Part shown: piece by piece, positions 20,061 to 28,639 of the stretch
Layout: every line of letters starts with the position of its first letter
How positions within the stretch are numbered: the stretch's first letter is position 1
Source: Planctomycetia bacterium
GTDB lineage: Bacteria > Planctomycetota > Phycisphaerae > Phycisphaerales > SM1A02
Assembly (NCBI GenBank): GCA_005792145.1
Contig: SXSS01000086.1
Coordinates: 1 to 44,192 of the forward strand
DNA length: 44,192 bases
Direction of reading: 5' to 3'
Made by a program: the position numbers and the translations under genes
The notes under the pieces: model-generated
Seen by the model: the letters and a program-made list of their open reading frames with translations, nothing else
Database searches by the model: none
What the model was told of the DNA's origin: nothing

Positions 20061-20246
20061 ATGAATCCCCAGGCAATCACCGAAAACGAATGGGCCTTCA
20101 CACCGGATGTGATCTTGTTTATCGCCGCCGCAATACTGTCGGTGGGAGTCACAATCTTTGCGCTCATTCTCTTCCGACACGCGGCGCGAGAGGAGAGGCG
20201 GAAGTTCGAAGCATCAGCAAAGCGAAATGCCGAGAAGAAATCATGA
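20061..20246 (+). CDS. Small single-pass membrane protein
   Basis: 61 aa; TM segment VILFIAAAILSVGVTIFALILF, basic tail; ATGA overlap with the downstream gene. Confidence 0.65.
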   Translation: MNPQAITENEWAFTPDVILFIAAAILSVGVTIFALILFRHAAREERRKFEASAKRNAEKKS

Positions 20247-21124
20247 TCGCCAATCGCGGCAATGTGCGGATCACCGAAGTTGGGCCGCGTGATGGGTTGC
20301 AAAACGAATCGGCGCGCATACCAACTGCGATCAAGATTCAATTCGTCGACCAACTCTCCGCGGCGGGATTTCCAGAGATCGAAGTGACCAGTTTTGTCAG
20401 CGAAAAATGGGTCCCGCAACTTGGCGATGCGACCGAAGTCATGCGTGGCATCACGCGTCGCGCTGGAACAATCTATTCGGCGCTCGTGCCAAATGAACGA
20501 GGTCTTGATGATGCGCTCGAGGCGCGCGTCGACAAAGTTTCGGTCTTTGTCTCCGCGACCGAAGGATTCAGTCGGCGCAATACAAATGGTTCGATTGATG
20601 AAGTGCTCGCGCGCGTCGCTCCCGTCGTGTCACGCGCGCGAAAGGCGGGCAAGCCCGTGCGCGGATATGTCAGTTGCATCGTTGAATGTCCATACGACGG
20701 TCTTGTCGACCCTGCGCAAGTCGTTGCCGTATGCGCGCGACTTCTGGAAATGGGCGTTGAAGAAATCGATCTTGGTGACACGATTGGCGCCGCGGATGCG
20801 GATTCGATCTCGCGGCTTTATCAAGCCGTTGCAAAAATTATCGAACCAAGCAAGACGACCCTGCATTTGCACGACACGCGCGGTCAAGCGATCGCATGCG
20901 CCTTGCGAGCTTTGGAAATTGGCGTTCGCTCCTTTGATTCGAGCGTGGCTGGATTGGGTGGTTGTCCATATGCGCCTGGCGCGGCGGGAAATGTTGCAAC
21001 GGAAACTTTGGCGCGCGCAATTGTCAGCGCGGGCTTCGATACAAATATTGACATTCAACGCGCATCAGATGCGGGTCTTTGGATGCGCCAACAACTTGCG
21101 TCGACGCGCGAATCAAGCACATAA
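20243..21124 (+). CDS. mvaB: Hydroxymethylglutaryl-CoA lyase
   Basis: VRITEVGPRDGLQNE, TLHLHDTRGQA, FDSSVAGLGGCPYAPGAAGNVATE. Confidence 0.94.
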   Translation: MIANRGNVRITEVGPRDGLQNESARIPTAIKIQFVDQLSAAGFPEIEVTSFVSEKWVPQLGDATEVMRGITRRAGTIYSALVPNERGLDDALEARVDKVSVFVSATEGFSRRNTNGSIDEVLARVAPVVSRARKAGKPVRGYVSCIVECPYDGLVDPAQVVAVCARLLEMGVEEIDLGDTIGAADADSISRLYQAVAKIIEPSKTTLHLHDTRGQAIACALRALEIGVRSFDSSVAGLGGCPYAPGAAGNVATETLARAIVSAGFDTNIDIQRASDAGLWMRQQLASTRESST

Positions 21125-21909
21125 ATGCCTCGGCGGTGACGAATCGCGCGCAATTCAACAGAAAGTTCGGTGGAGGAATCTTCGATCAACACCGCGCGAG
21201 GTGATGATGGAAATGTGAATCCACCTGTGTTGATTATGTGTCTTGGAATGCTGGTGGAAGTTGCGCCAGTCATCCAGGATCCTGCCCGATGCGAGTGTCC
21301 GCAGACCAACAATTTTGCGGCGGGTCGAAATCGATCCACAAAGTGAGCGGCCTCGCGCGGATATTTTCTCCACCACGCAAGCACCTTCGCAACTCGAAAT
21401 GGATTGAGCCCAATCGAAACGAGCGCGGTCGGCTCTGTGTATGTCGCCGGCTCATTCCACTGCGACATGGATGCTTCGCCAGCGGCGGCGAGAAAACCTT
21501 CGAGCGTTTTTTCATTTCGCTCGCGCGCCGCAAAGAGAGTTCGGCTTATGACCTTGTGCGCTGGAGTCCAAGGCAACATCGAATCGCTGAATGCGTGACC
21601 GTGCGTCACAAAGATTGCGCCGTCAAAGAGATCGACGAAGTCCAACTGCGCGGGGTCGTAATCGTGATTGCCATTGATGCGTGTCACCGAAATGCCGCGG
21701 CGCGTGACCAGATTCAAGGTCGCATCAAGCAATTTCAGCGCTTGATCTCGGTGATGAATGTGATGAATATCAGCCGCATCTCCATTCAAAATCAAACGAT
21801 CAATCGTTTCGAAAAGGGGAGCGAGCGTTTCCGGCGTTCGCGGCGGTCGACCGCAGGGAACATCAGGCAATCCAAGGTGCAGATCGGATAAAATTAGGGT
21901 TCGCGGCAT
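21055..21909 (-). CDS. Metallophosphoesterase (LpxH-like fold)
   Basis: LILSDLHLG, NGDAADIHH, NGNHDYD, VTHGHAFSD, VCGHSHR. Confidence 0.9.
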   Translation of the reverse strand: MPRTLILSDLHLGLPDVPCGRPPRTPETLAPLFETIDRLILNGDAADIHHIHHRDQALKLLDATLNLVTRRGISVTRINGNHDYDPAQLDFVDLFDGAIFVTHGHAFSDSMLPWTPAHKVISRTLFAARERNEKTLEGFLAAAGEASMSQWNEPATYTEPTALVSIGLNPFRVAKVLAWWRKYPREAAHFVDRFRPAAKLLVCGHSHRAGSWMTGATSTSIPRHIINTGGFTFPSSPRAVLIEDSSTELSVELRAIRHRRGIYVLDSRVDASCWRIQRPASDAR

Positions 21910-21949
21910 TTTCGAGTGCGATGTTGCGTGTCATCCAAGAGTATCTACT

Positions 21950-22104
21950 GGGGGCTAGGCATTCGGCTGACGATCGGATACCCTATACGACTCGCTGCTT
22001 CTAGATGTTCTAGAAGCCCCCTCTAATGGGGTCCGTGGCGAACTTCTTGGTGCGAAACCGCATAAGCCCAAGACGGAATGATTCGCGGTCGGCGCATTGC
22101 GCCG
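21950..22104 (+). promoter_or_regulatory. Structured leader upstream of rpsR
   Basis: GGGGGCT(21950-21956)/AGCCCCC(22015-22021), GCTTCTAGA-tgt-TCTAGAAGC (21997-22017), CCCC(22018-22021)/GGGG(22028-22031), CTTGG-TGCG-aaac-CGCA-taagc-CCAAG (22046-22072), CGGCGC-att-GCGCCG (22090-22104). Confidence 0.5.
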
Positions 22105-22116
22105 TGGAAAGAAAAT

Positions 22117-22353
22117 ATGTCTCAATTTCAAGCACCTCCTCCTCCAGTCATTCGCCGCCAAAAAGATGCGAAGGGTCGCCTCTTCATTGATTACAAGCAG
22201 GTGGATGAACTTCGCAGAGCGATGACCCAAAATGGAAAACTTCTTTCGCGAAAGCGCTTGGAGATGTCCGCTGGAGATCAGTCGATGCTTGGACAGGCTG
22301 TCAAGCGCGCGCGATTTATGGCGCTTCTGCCTTTCACGAACGCCGCAACCTGA
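22117..22353 (+). CDS. rpsR: 30S ribosomal protein S18 (stand-alone)
   Basis: LFIDYKQVDELRRAMTQNGKLLSRKRLEMSAGDQSMLGQAVKRARFMALLPF matches the S18 core pattern; preceded by a ggaaag SD-like sequence. Confidence 0.88.
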   Translation: MSQFQAPPPPVIRRQKDAKGRLFIDYKQVDELRRAMTQNGKLLSRKRLEMSAGDQSMLGQAVKRARFMALLPFTNAAT

Positions 22354-23761
22354 TCGTTCGTTTGAACGATTTGATTGGACCGACAATCCGCTTGATTACA
22401 TTTTCGATTCGAAGCGAATTCGATCGCAGATATTCTTTGATGCGAATCCCCACAATTCGCAGTCGAATTCGTCGCAGTCCTTGATCCGCTGGTTGCAATT
22501 TCAATCCGCGCGCAATCGCCGCGGATGATCTGCGAATTTGTCCATGAGTCATCCCATCAAGAGCAATGTTGTGCAGAGTCTCAATGCAGTTTCTGTTGAT
22601 CGCAAGCACCTGACGGGTCGTGCGCCGACCTGCAACACGATCTCCAGATTCGAATTGAGCCCGCGCGAGTCTTCGCACAAGTCGTTCGTCCTTTGGATGT
22701 CGTTTCAGCGAAGCGGCGAGAATTCGAATCGCCACTGCTGGTCGGCCACATTCAAGCGCGGTTCCCGCAGCGCCCAGCGCAATCGACGGATCTTCAACAA
22801 CTGGTGAATTGGCGGGGATATTCGCGCGGCCAAAGAGTTCTTCAAGATGTCGGCCAGCTTCGTTGCGCAAGTTCAAGCGTGAAAGGGCTTCCACCAAGCG
22901 CAACCGCACGGCTGTGTCCGTTACGCCAAGGGTGATCACAAGCGAATATGCAGCGCGTGCTTCATCCAATCGACCTGCGCGCAAAGCGATATCTCCAAGA
23001 CGAATGTGAGCCGCATGATTCGCAGGTTCGAGTTCGATAATGCGTCGATATTTTTCTTCGGCTTCAACGGTGCGTCCCAATCCTTCAAGCGTGCGTCCAA
23101 GTGCCAGCAATGTGCCAGAATCGCCCGGTTGTTCGCGCAGTGCCTGCATCAAGACTTGGTGTGCGGATTCCAATTGACCCGCTCTCAGATAGACGATTCC
23201 AAGTCGGGTCTTGACCGCAGGCATCTTTGGATTCTGCGACATCGCTTCGCGATAACACCAGATCGACCGATCGAACTTTCCCTGATGCGCGAGAACATTC
23301 GCCATCTCCGCCAAGCACACAGGCATCTCTTGCAGATATTGCTGTGCAAGAAAATAAACCGCCTCGGCATCTTCAAATTTATTGAGCATTCCAAGCGCCA
23401 TAATCCTCATGGAATATGCAGGCTCGAGTTTGGAATCAATCTTTGACGCGCGCTCGCAATACTGCACGCATTCAACAGGATGTCCCGTGCGAATCGATCC
23501 TTGCGCGGCGCCAAGAAGCGCATGCGCGTGATTGGGAAGAAGTTCGATCGCGCGCTCAAAGGAAGCGAGCGCTTCGGGATGTCGCCCCAGCGCATCAAGT
23601 GTCACCGCAAGATTGTGATGCCACTCACCTCGATCTGGATCAGTCGCGAGCGCGCGCCGAAGTTGAGTCGCCGCCTCTTCAAGTTTTCCTGATTGGAACA
23701 AACCACGCGCGCGTTCAACGCGATCTTCTGCACTTGTCCAGTCGCCAGAATTATCTGCCAT
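22334..23761 (-). CDS. Tetratricopeptide repeat protein
   Basis: Multiple TPR units, e.g. ATDPDRGEWHHNLAVTLDALGRHPEALASFERAIELLPNHAHALLGAA. Confidence 0.93.
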   Translation of the reverse strand: MADNSGDWTSAEDRVERARGLFQSGKLEEAATQLRRALATDPDRGEWHHNLAVTLDALGRHPEALASFERAIELLPNHAHALLGAAQGSIRTGHPVECVQYCERASKIDSKLEPAYSMRIMALGMLNKFEDAEAVYFLAQQYLQEMPVCLAEMANVLAHQGKFDRSIWCYREAMSQNPKMPAVKTRLGIVYLRAGQLESAHQVLMQALREQPGDSGTLLALGRTLEGLGRTVEAEEKYRRIIELEPANHAAHIRLGDIALRAGRLDEARAAYSLVITLGVTDTAVRLRLVEALSRLNLRNEAGRHLEELFGRANIPANSPVVEDPSIALGAAGTALECGRPAVAIRILAASLKRHPKDERLVRRLARAQFESGDRVAGRRTTRQVLAINRNCIETLHNIALDGMTHGQIRRSSAAIARGLKLQPADQGLRRIRLRIVGIRIKEYLRSNSLRIENVIKRIVGPIKSFKRTIRLRRS

Positions 23762-23896
23762 AGGTGATCTTCAATTCTAGTATCGACCGCATTGGATGCG
23801 AGGTGAAAAAGTTCTCTTTTTTCATCGTTATCGCCCAATTTTCAGGGGGACTTCGGCAGAAAAACCAATGGGAATCCCCACAAACAGAACGATTTC

Positions 23897-24904
23897 TTAA
23901 TAAACCTCGAGCATGCACCGATGGGTCGGGCGCACTCGGCGTTTGATCTGTTCGGTGGTCCACTCGGACGGTGCAACCGCGGCAATCTCCTCGTGCACAG
24001 TCAGATATTGTCCGCCAAGTCCAGCAACTGCGAGAGCCTTAAAAATCCCAACCTGCATTCCCGCCAAGCCGCAGGCGTAGATCAGAGTCCGTTTGGAATC
24101 CAAGAGCGGTCTGAAAAAATCCAAGCGCGCGTCTACATAATGATGCGTGTGTGGACCGTGACCTGGTTGCGAGAGCGGTTCGCGACTGATGACTGTGTGA
24201 TAAGTGAAATTCGGATGCGCGCTGGCAAGATCACGGAACCAACTGTCGTAGAGCAAATCAGTTCGATATGGACTTCCCATCACAAGATGAATTTTGCTTT
24301 GGCAGGGTCCTTTCCACTGCGCGTGCGAAGGCGAACCTGCAGGAGGACCAATGAGCAACTCGTGAATCATGCCGCGAAAGGGAGCAATACCCGTTCCGGT
24401 TGCCATAAAAATGTAATCATGTTCCGAGGGGTTTGCAGGGAGCACGAATCGTTTTCCGTTGGGACCCGAGACGAGAATTTTATTGCCAACCGATTGATCG
24501 CAAAGCCAATTACTGCAAACTCCCAAGATAAGCGGATGACCATCGGATCGCGTCGGGTCATTTTCGTCTGGAATTTCTTCAATTGTCCGCTTGCAAGTCG
24601 TGGAAATAACTCGCCCGAATCCATCTTCGCCATACGAAGGGCTTGCAATCGAATAGAGGCGGACTTTATGGGGTCGTCCCTTGCTGTCGACACCCGGAAC
24701 GACAACGCCGAATGATTGTCCGGCCAAGAATGTTCCTTCGAGCGGCGTTCCCGCAAGATCGATGCCGATGTGACGCACAAAACTGGCTGATTTGCCGCGG
24801 ATGCAAGAGTCGCTCGATGCAATGCGCGCCAGAACTGGTGCGCCAGGCAGGACGATGTGCATCTTTGCTTCTGGAAGGAGTGGATCGTTGGGGTGGACTG
24901 TCAT
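23897..24904 (-). CDS. Plant/cyanobacterial-type ferredoxin-NADP+ reductase
   Basis: RLYSIASPSYG, GVCSNWLCD, MATGTGIAPFRGM, YACGLAGMQ, C-terminal Tyr (LEVY). Start placed at MTVHPND; open frame extends to 25177. Confidence 0.9.
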   Translation of the reverse strand: MTVHPNDPLLPEAKMHIVLPGAPVLARIASSDSCIRGKSASFVRHIGIDLAGTPLEGTFLAGQSFGVVVPGVDSKGRPHKVRLYSIASPSYGEDGFGRVISTTCKRTIEEIPDENDPTRSDGHPLILGVCSNWLCDQSVGNKILVSGPNGKRFVLPANPSEHDYIFMATGTGIAPFRGMIHELLIGPPAGSPSHAQWKGPCQSKIHLVMGSPYRTDLLYDSWFRDLASAHPNFTYHTVISREPLSQPGHGPHTHHYVDARLDFFRPLLDSKRTLIYACGLAGMQVGIFKALAVAGLGGQYLTVHEEIAAVAPSEWTTEQIKRRVRPTHRCMLEVY

Positions 24905-24948
24905 CGAATCGCAATCGTAGGAAGTTCCAAAGAACTGGGAGAACAAAT

Positions 24949-25008
24949 CTGCGCGAAAATCTGCGCGAAAATCTGCGGGAAAATCTGCGCGAAAATCTGC
25001 TGAAAAAT
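24949..25008. repeat. Five tandem 12-bp units (ctgcgcgaaaat) in the divergent fnr/murA intergenic region
   Basis: Units at 24949, 24961, 24973, 24985, 24997; units 1, 2 and 4 identical, 3 and 5 degenerate. Confidence 0.9.
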
Positions 25009-25160
25009 GTGCCAAAGAAATTGTAAGCCCGCGAGGGTCGAACCGCCGAAATATGTTGCACGAAGTGGCGCGAGTTGCCGCCATGACCGCCTCCCTGGCA
25101 CGCCGTGCGTCAGGATTGGGGTATTCGATAAAGCGCACGACGCGATCAAGGAGGATCGCC

Positions 25161-26525
25161 ATGGACAAGTTCGTCATTCAAGGTGGTCAACGGCTTTCTG
25201 GACGGATCCGAGTGGAAGGTGCGAAGAATGCGGCATTGCCGTTGATGGCAACTTCCCTTCTGACAAATGAACCTGTCACGCTGACAAATGTTGCAAGTCT
25301 GGCGGACATCGCCAATATGCGGCGGTTGCTCAACACGCTCGGCGTCGATGTTCATCTCGGCGATGATCGCGTGACGATGGAAACGAAAGACCCGAATTCC
25401 ATCGAGGCTCCATACGAACAAGTCCGAACGATGCGCGCTTCGATTTGCGTGCTCGGGCCAATGCTCGCTCGCAGAAAGAAAGCAATCATCTCGATGCCAG
25501 GTGGATGCGCGTTTGGAGATCGTCCCGTCGATCTTCACTTGCGCGGATTGGAAAAACTTGGCGCGAAGATCGAACTGCGCAATGGAAACATTCACGCAAG
25601 CGCGGATCGCCTTCGTGGCGCAACGGTTTTCCTTGGTGGTCCATACGGATCGACAGTCTTGGGAACCGCCAATGTGATGAGCGCTGCAACTTTGGCGCTT
25701 GGAAGAACAGTCATCGAAAGCGCCGCGTGCGAGCCAGAAGTTGTTGATCTCGCCGATATGCTGATTTCGATGGGCGCGAAGATTCGCGGTGCGGGTGGTC
25801 CACGCATCATCATCGATGGCGTCGATGAACTGCACGGAACAAGTCACCGCGTTATGCCCGATCGAATCGTGGCGGGCACATACGCAATCGCGGCGGCGAT
25901 CACCAATGGCGAAATTATTATCGATGATTTTCCCTACGATTCTCTGCTCGCCGTGGTTGATCGACTTGGACTGATCGGCGTCGATATTCAGAAAATCACT
26001 CCCGATGCGGACGAGCGTTGCTGCACAGTCCGAGTGACCAGTCAAAGACATCTCAATCCCACGGTCATCACCACGCAACCACATCCAGGATTTCCAACGG
26101 ACCTGCAGGCACAATTTATGGCGCTTCTCTGCAACGCAACCGGCAATTCCGTGATCACCGAAAAAATCTATCCAGAGCGATTTATGCATGTCGCCGAACT
26201 GCTTCGTATGGGAGCGCAACTGCTTCGACATGGTCCAACTGTTGTCGTGACAGGAGTTCCTCGTCTTGTTGGTGCAGAAGTTATGGCGAGCGATCTGCGC
26301 GCATCGGCCAGTCTTGTGTTGGCTGGACTTGCCGCGGAAGGCGAAACCACAGTCAACCGTGTCTATCACCTTGACCGCGGATATCAACGCATGGAAGAGA
26401 CGCTGCGAAGTCTTGGAGCGAAGATCGAACGCGTCAGCGACAAACCTGCAAATGCTGACGCATCAGCTGTGCGTGGCGCTGGTATGGCTTCGGGCGCCGC
26501 TCAATCGATGCAAGAAGAGGGCTGA
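25161..26525 (+). CDS. murA: UDP-N-acetylglucosamine 1-carboxyvinyltransferase
   Basis: [47 protein letters not shown]; strong SD aaggagg at 25148-25154. Confidence 0.97.
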   Translation: MDKFVIQGGQRLSGRIRVEGAKNAALPLMATSLLTNEPVTLTNVASLADIANMRRLLNTLGVDVHLGDDRVTMETKDPNSIEAPYEQVRTMRASICVLGPMLARRKKAIISMPGGCAFGDRPVDLHLRGLEKLGAKIELRNGNIHASADRLRGATVFLGGPYGSTVLGTANVMSAATLALGRTVIESAACEPEVVDLADMLISMGAKIRGAGGPRIIIDGVDELHGTSHRVMPDRIVAGTYAIAAAITNGEIIIDDFPYDSLLAVVDRLGLIGVDIQKITPDADERCCTVRVTSQRHLNPTVITTQPHPGFPTDLQAQFMALLCNATGNSVITEKIYPERFMHVAELLRMGAQLLRHGPTVVVTGVPRLVGAEVMASDLRASASLVLAGLAAEGETTVNRVYHLDRGYQRMEETLRSLGAKIERVSDKPANADASAVRGAGMASGAAQSMQEEG

Positions 26526-27377
26526 GGCAACCGAGACATTCAGGCTTGGTTGGTCGCTTGATTCCATCAATGCGTTTGGCTTGGCCATAGGTATGACCGA
26601 AGTCGCGTCGCACATTGCGCGAATCTCTGCAGAAACTCCCGCACCTTCGGATCCCAAAATCACCGCAATTCTTGGCGCATTTTTGATCGCGGGCAATTGA
26701 AAGACATCGTCGATTGGCACAGCGTCAGTCGTGTTCTCCGCGGCGATCAACGCAAATCCGTATTCACTTCGCAGTCGCTCGAGATCGCCGAGGATGTCAT
26801 TCGATTCTGCCCACGGAACTGTAAACACACGGCCCGCAGAAACGCGAATGACTTTGCGATGCAAAGGGTCCGATGATCCGCCAGCAAGCAGAACTCCAAC
26901 GCCGCCGAACGATCCCGCCGCCCGAAAGATTGCGCCAATGTTGTCTGTCAGAACCACTCCAGATGTCACGAGTAAATTTCCAAACTTCCCAACCACCGCG
27001 AGCATTGATTCGGTCGTGCTCTGGTGCGGTCGATATCCCAGCGCCAAAGCTCCCTTGTGCATTTTGTATCCAGCGAGTTTCGTCACCACAGAATCGTCCG
27101 CGATATAAATTGGAATGTTGGCTTGCAGTTGACCCAAGACATCTTCAAGAGATTCCGCAACAGCGGGGGTGAGCAACAACGAGTGTGGCGCAATAATTGG
27201 CGCGGTGGCGGCAAGGCGTTTGTGCGCCAGCAGGGCATACAAAAAACGCCGCACAACACGCGGGCTTTCCACGCAAAAGAGTTGATCACGACCGCGAAGA
27301 TCCGCGTCACGGACGCCACGAAAAGAAATGATGCGCGGGTCCGCTTCGTCCGCAATGCGGATCGCGTCGGCGCGCAT
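26463..27377 (-). CDS. TrmH/SpoU family RNA methyltransferase
   Basis: [57 protein letters not shown]. Start at MRADAIRIA; ORF open to 27461. Confidence 0.92.
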   Translation of the reverse strand: MRADAIRIADEADPRIISFRGVRDADLRGRDQLFCVESPRVVRRFLYALLAHKRLAATAPIIAPHSLLLTPAVAESLEDVLGQLQANIPIYIADDSVVTKLAGYKMHKGALALGYRPHQSTTESMLAVVGKFGNLLVTSGVVLTDNIGAIFRAAGSFGGVGVLLAGGSSDPLHRKVIRVSAGRVFTVPWAESNDILGDLERLRSEYGFALIAAENTTDAVPIDDVFQLPAIKNAPRIAVILGSEGAGVSAEIRAMCDATSVIPMAKPNALMESSDQPSLNVSVASALFLHRLSGARSHTSATHS

Positions 27378-27379
27378 AA

Positions 27380-28636
27380 TCAGGGTTTCGCCGGTCCAAC
27401 CAAGCGATTTAGGATTTCTTGAGCGGCGACATTTTGATTCGCTCCAGCTCGCGTGATCCACTGATTGAGTAGTTCGATGAGTTCTGGATATCGAACTGCA
27501 AGTTTCGGGTCTTGGGCGAGAAGTTCACGAGTGAAGCCAATTGCAAGATTCAATTCGGTCGTACTGCGAACAAGTTCCCGCGCAATCTTTTTGAATTGAG
27601 CTTGTTCGCCCTTGTCTTCAAACGCACCACCCAAGAGTGTCCACGGCATCAATGTAATTTCACGAACGGTGAGATCGAGTTGCACGCCAGTGATTTGCAT
27701 ATCCGCTTTCGCATTTCCAAAAGAATCCTTTGCATCTTGCAACATGGCAACCGTCGATTCATAGTTTCGCTCGATGATCGCACAGCCCTTCTTGAATCGG
27801 TCAATGAGATCGGCGAGTGGCGGCAGGATTTCATCGTTCCATCGTGATTTGAGAGTCGCGATCAATTCTCCACTTGTTGTGAGATTGGCCTTGATTCGCT
27901 CGAATGCTGGTTGGAGTTTCTCTTGATCGAGACTTTTTCCAGGTCCGAAAAACGCGTAGATTTCATCCAATTTTCCCGATGCGGTGTCATATCCGTCCTG
28001 AATCGAAATCCCTTGAGCACGCCATATATCCCAGTCTGCTCTGAACATTGTCTTGATCGCATCCGAATCGTTCGCTCCAGTCTGTACTCGTTCCTTCAAG
28101 TCCGTGGCTGGAGAGCCGAGACTGAACTTCGTGATCGTGTTGTACGACTCCATGATTTCTTCAGCTCGCTGTGGTCCAAACAACAGAGCAAGAGTTGATT
28201 CACTTGGAGTGACACGCAGCATTTCGTCACTTTTGGAATTCTCAAAAGAAAAAGAGGCGGAACTTACCGGCAGATTGATGATCAGACTCACTCCCGCTCC
28301 GATAGGAGATTGCTTGACAGTGATGGTCGCGGTTCGCGGGATCGACAGCTCAGCTTGCGACAAACAATCCGCCCGAAAATAGGGGGGTTTTCCATCTAGC
28401 GCGGGCATAAAAGTGATAGATTGAACTGTGCCAACATTCAATCCACCCAAGAGAATTGGAGTGCCGCGCTTGATCCCATCAACCCCTCCTTCGAAGGGAA
28501 ACTGGACAGAGGATGAGACCATCTGCGGCCCACTGACCGAAGGAATGCTGACCAACGCAGCGAACAAAACTGCAACTCCGAAGATGACGAATACGCCAGT
28601 GCGAATGTCTTGTCCCTGAGAGCGCATCGATGCCAC
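27380..28636 (-). CDS. MCE/MlaD family substrate-binding protein
   Basis: N-terminal TM and MCE core VDGIKRGTPILLGGLNVGTVQSI. Confidence 0.9.
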   Translation of the reverse strand: MASMRSQGQDIRTGVFVIFGVAVLFAALVSIPSVSGPQMVSSSVQFPFEGGVDGIKRGTPILLGGLNVGTVQSITFMPALDGKPPYFRADCLSQAELSIPRTATITVKQSPIGAGVSLIINLPVSSASFSFENSKSDEMLRVTPSESTLALLFGPQRAEEIMESYNTITKFSLGSPATDLKERVQTGANDSDAIKTMFRADWDIWRAQGISIQDGYDTASGKLDEIYAFFGPGKSLDQEKLQPAFERIKANLTTSGELIATLKSRWNDEILPPLADLIDRFKKGCAIIERNYESTVAMLQDAKDSFGNAKADMQITGVQLDLTVREITLMPWTLLGGAFEDKGEQAQFKKIARELVRSTTELNLAIGFTRELLAQDPKLAVRYPELIELLNQWITRAGANQNVAAQEILNRLVGPAKP

Positions 28637-28639
28637 GGG

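Noticed and set aside
21950-22021. 72-nt segment closed by 7-bp GGGGGCT/AGCCCCC, tRNA-sized
   Set aside because: Internal sequence does not form D, anticodon or T arms; reported instead as an rpsR leader element.
22041-22076. Apparent 16S rRNA-like words (gtggcgaac, accgcataa) in the rpsR leader
   Set aside because: Short and non-colinear matches recalled by eye; insufficient to claim rRNA mimicry.
24949-25008. CRISPR-like direct repeats
   Set aside because: 12-bp contiguous units without spacers; not a CRISPR array.
25146-26387. 413-aa antisense ORF within murA
   Set aside because: Opposite well-supported murA; Cys/His/Asp-rich translation with no domain.
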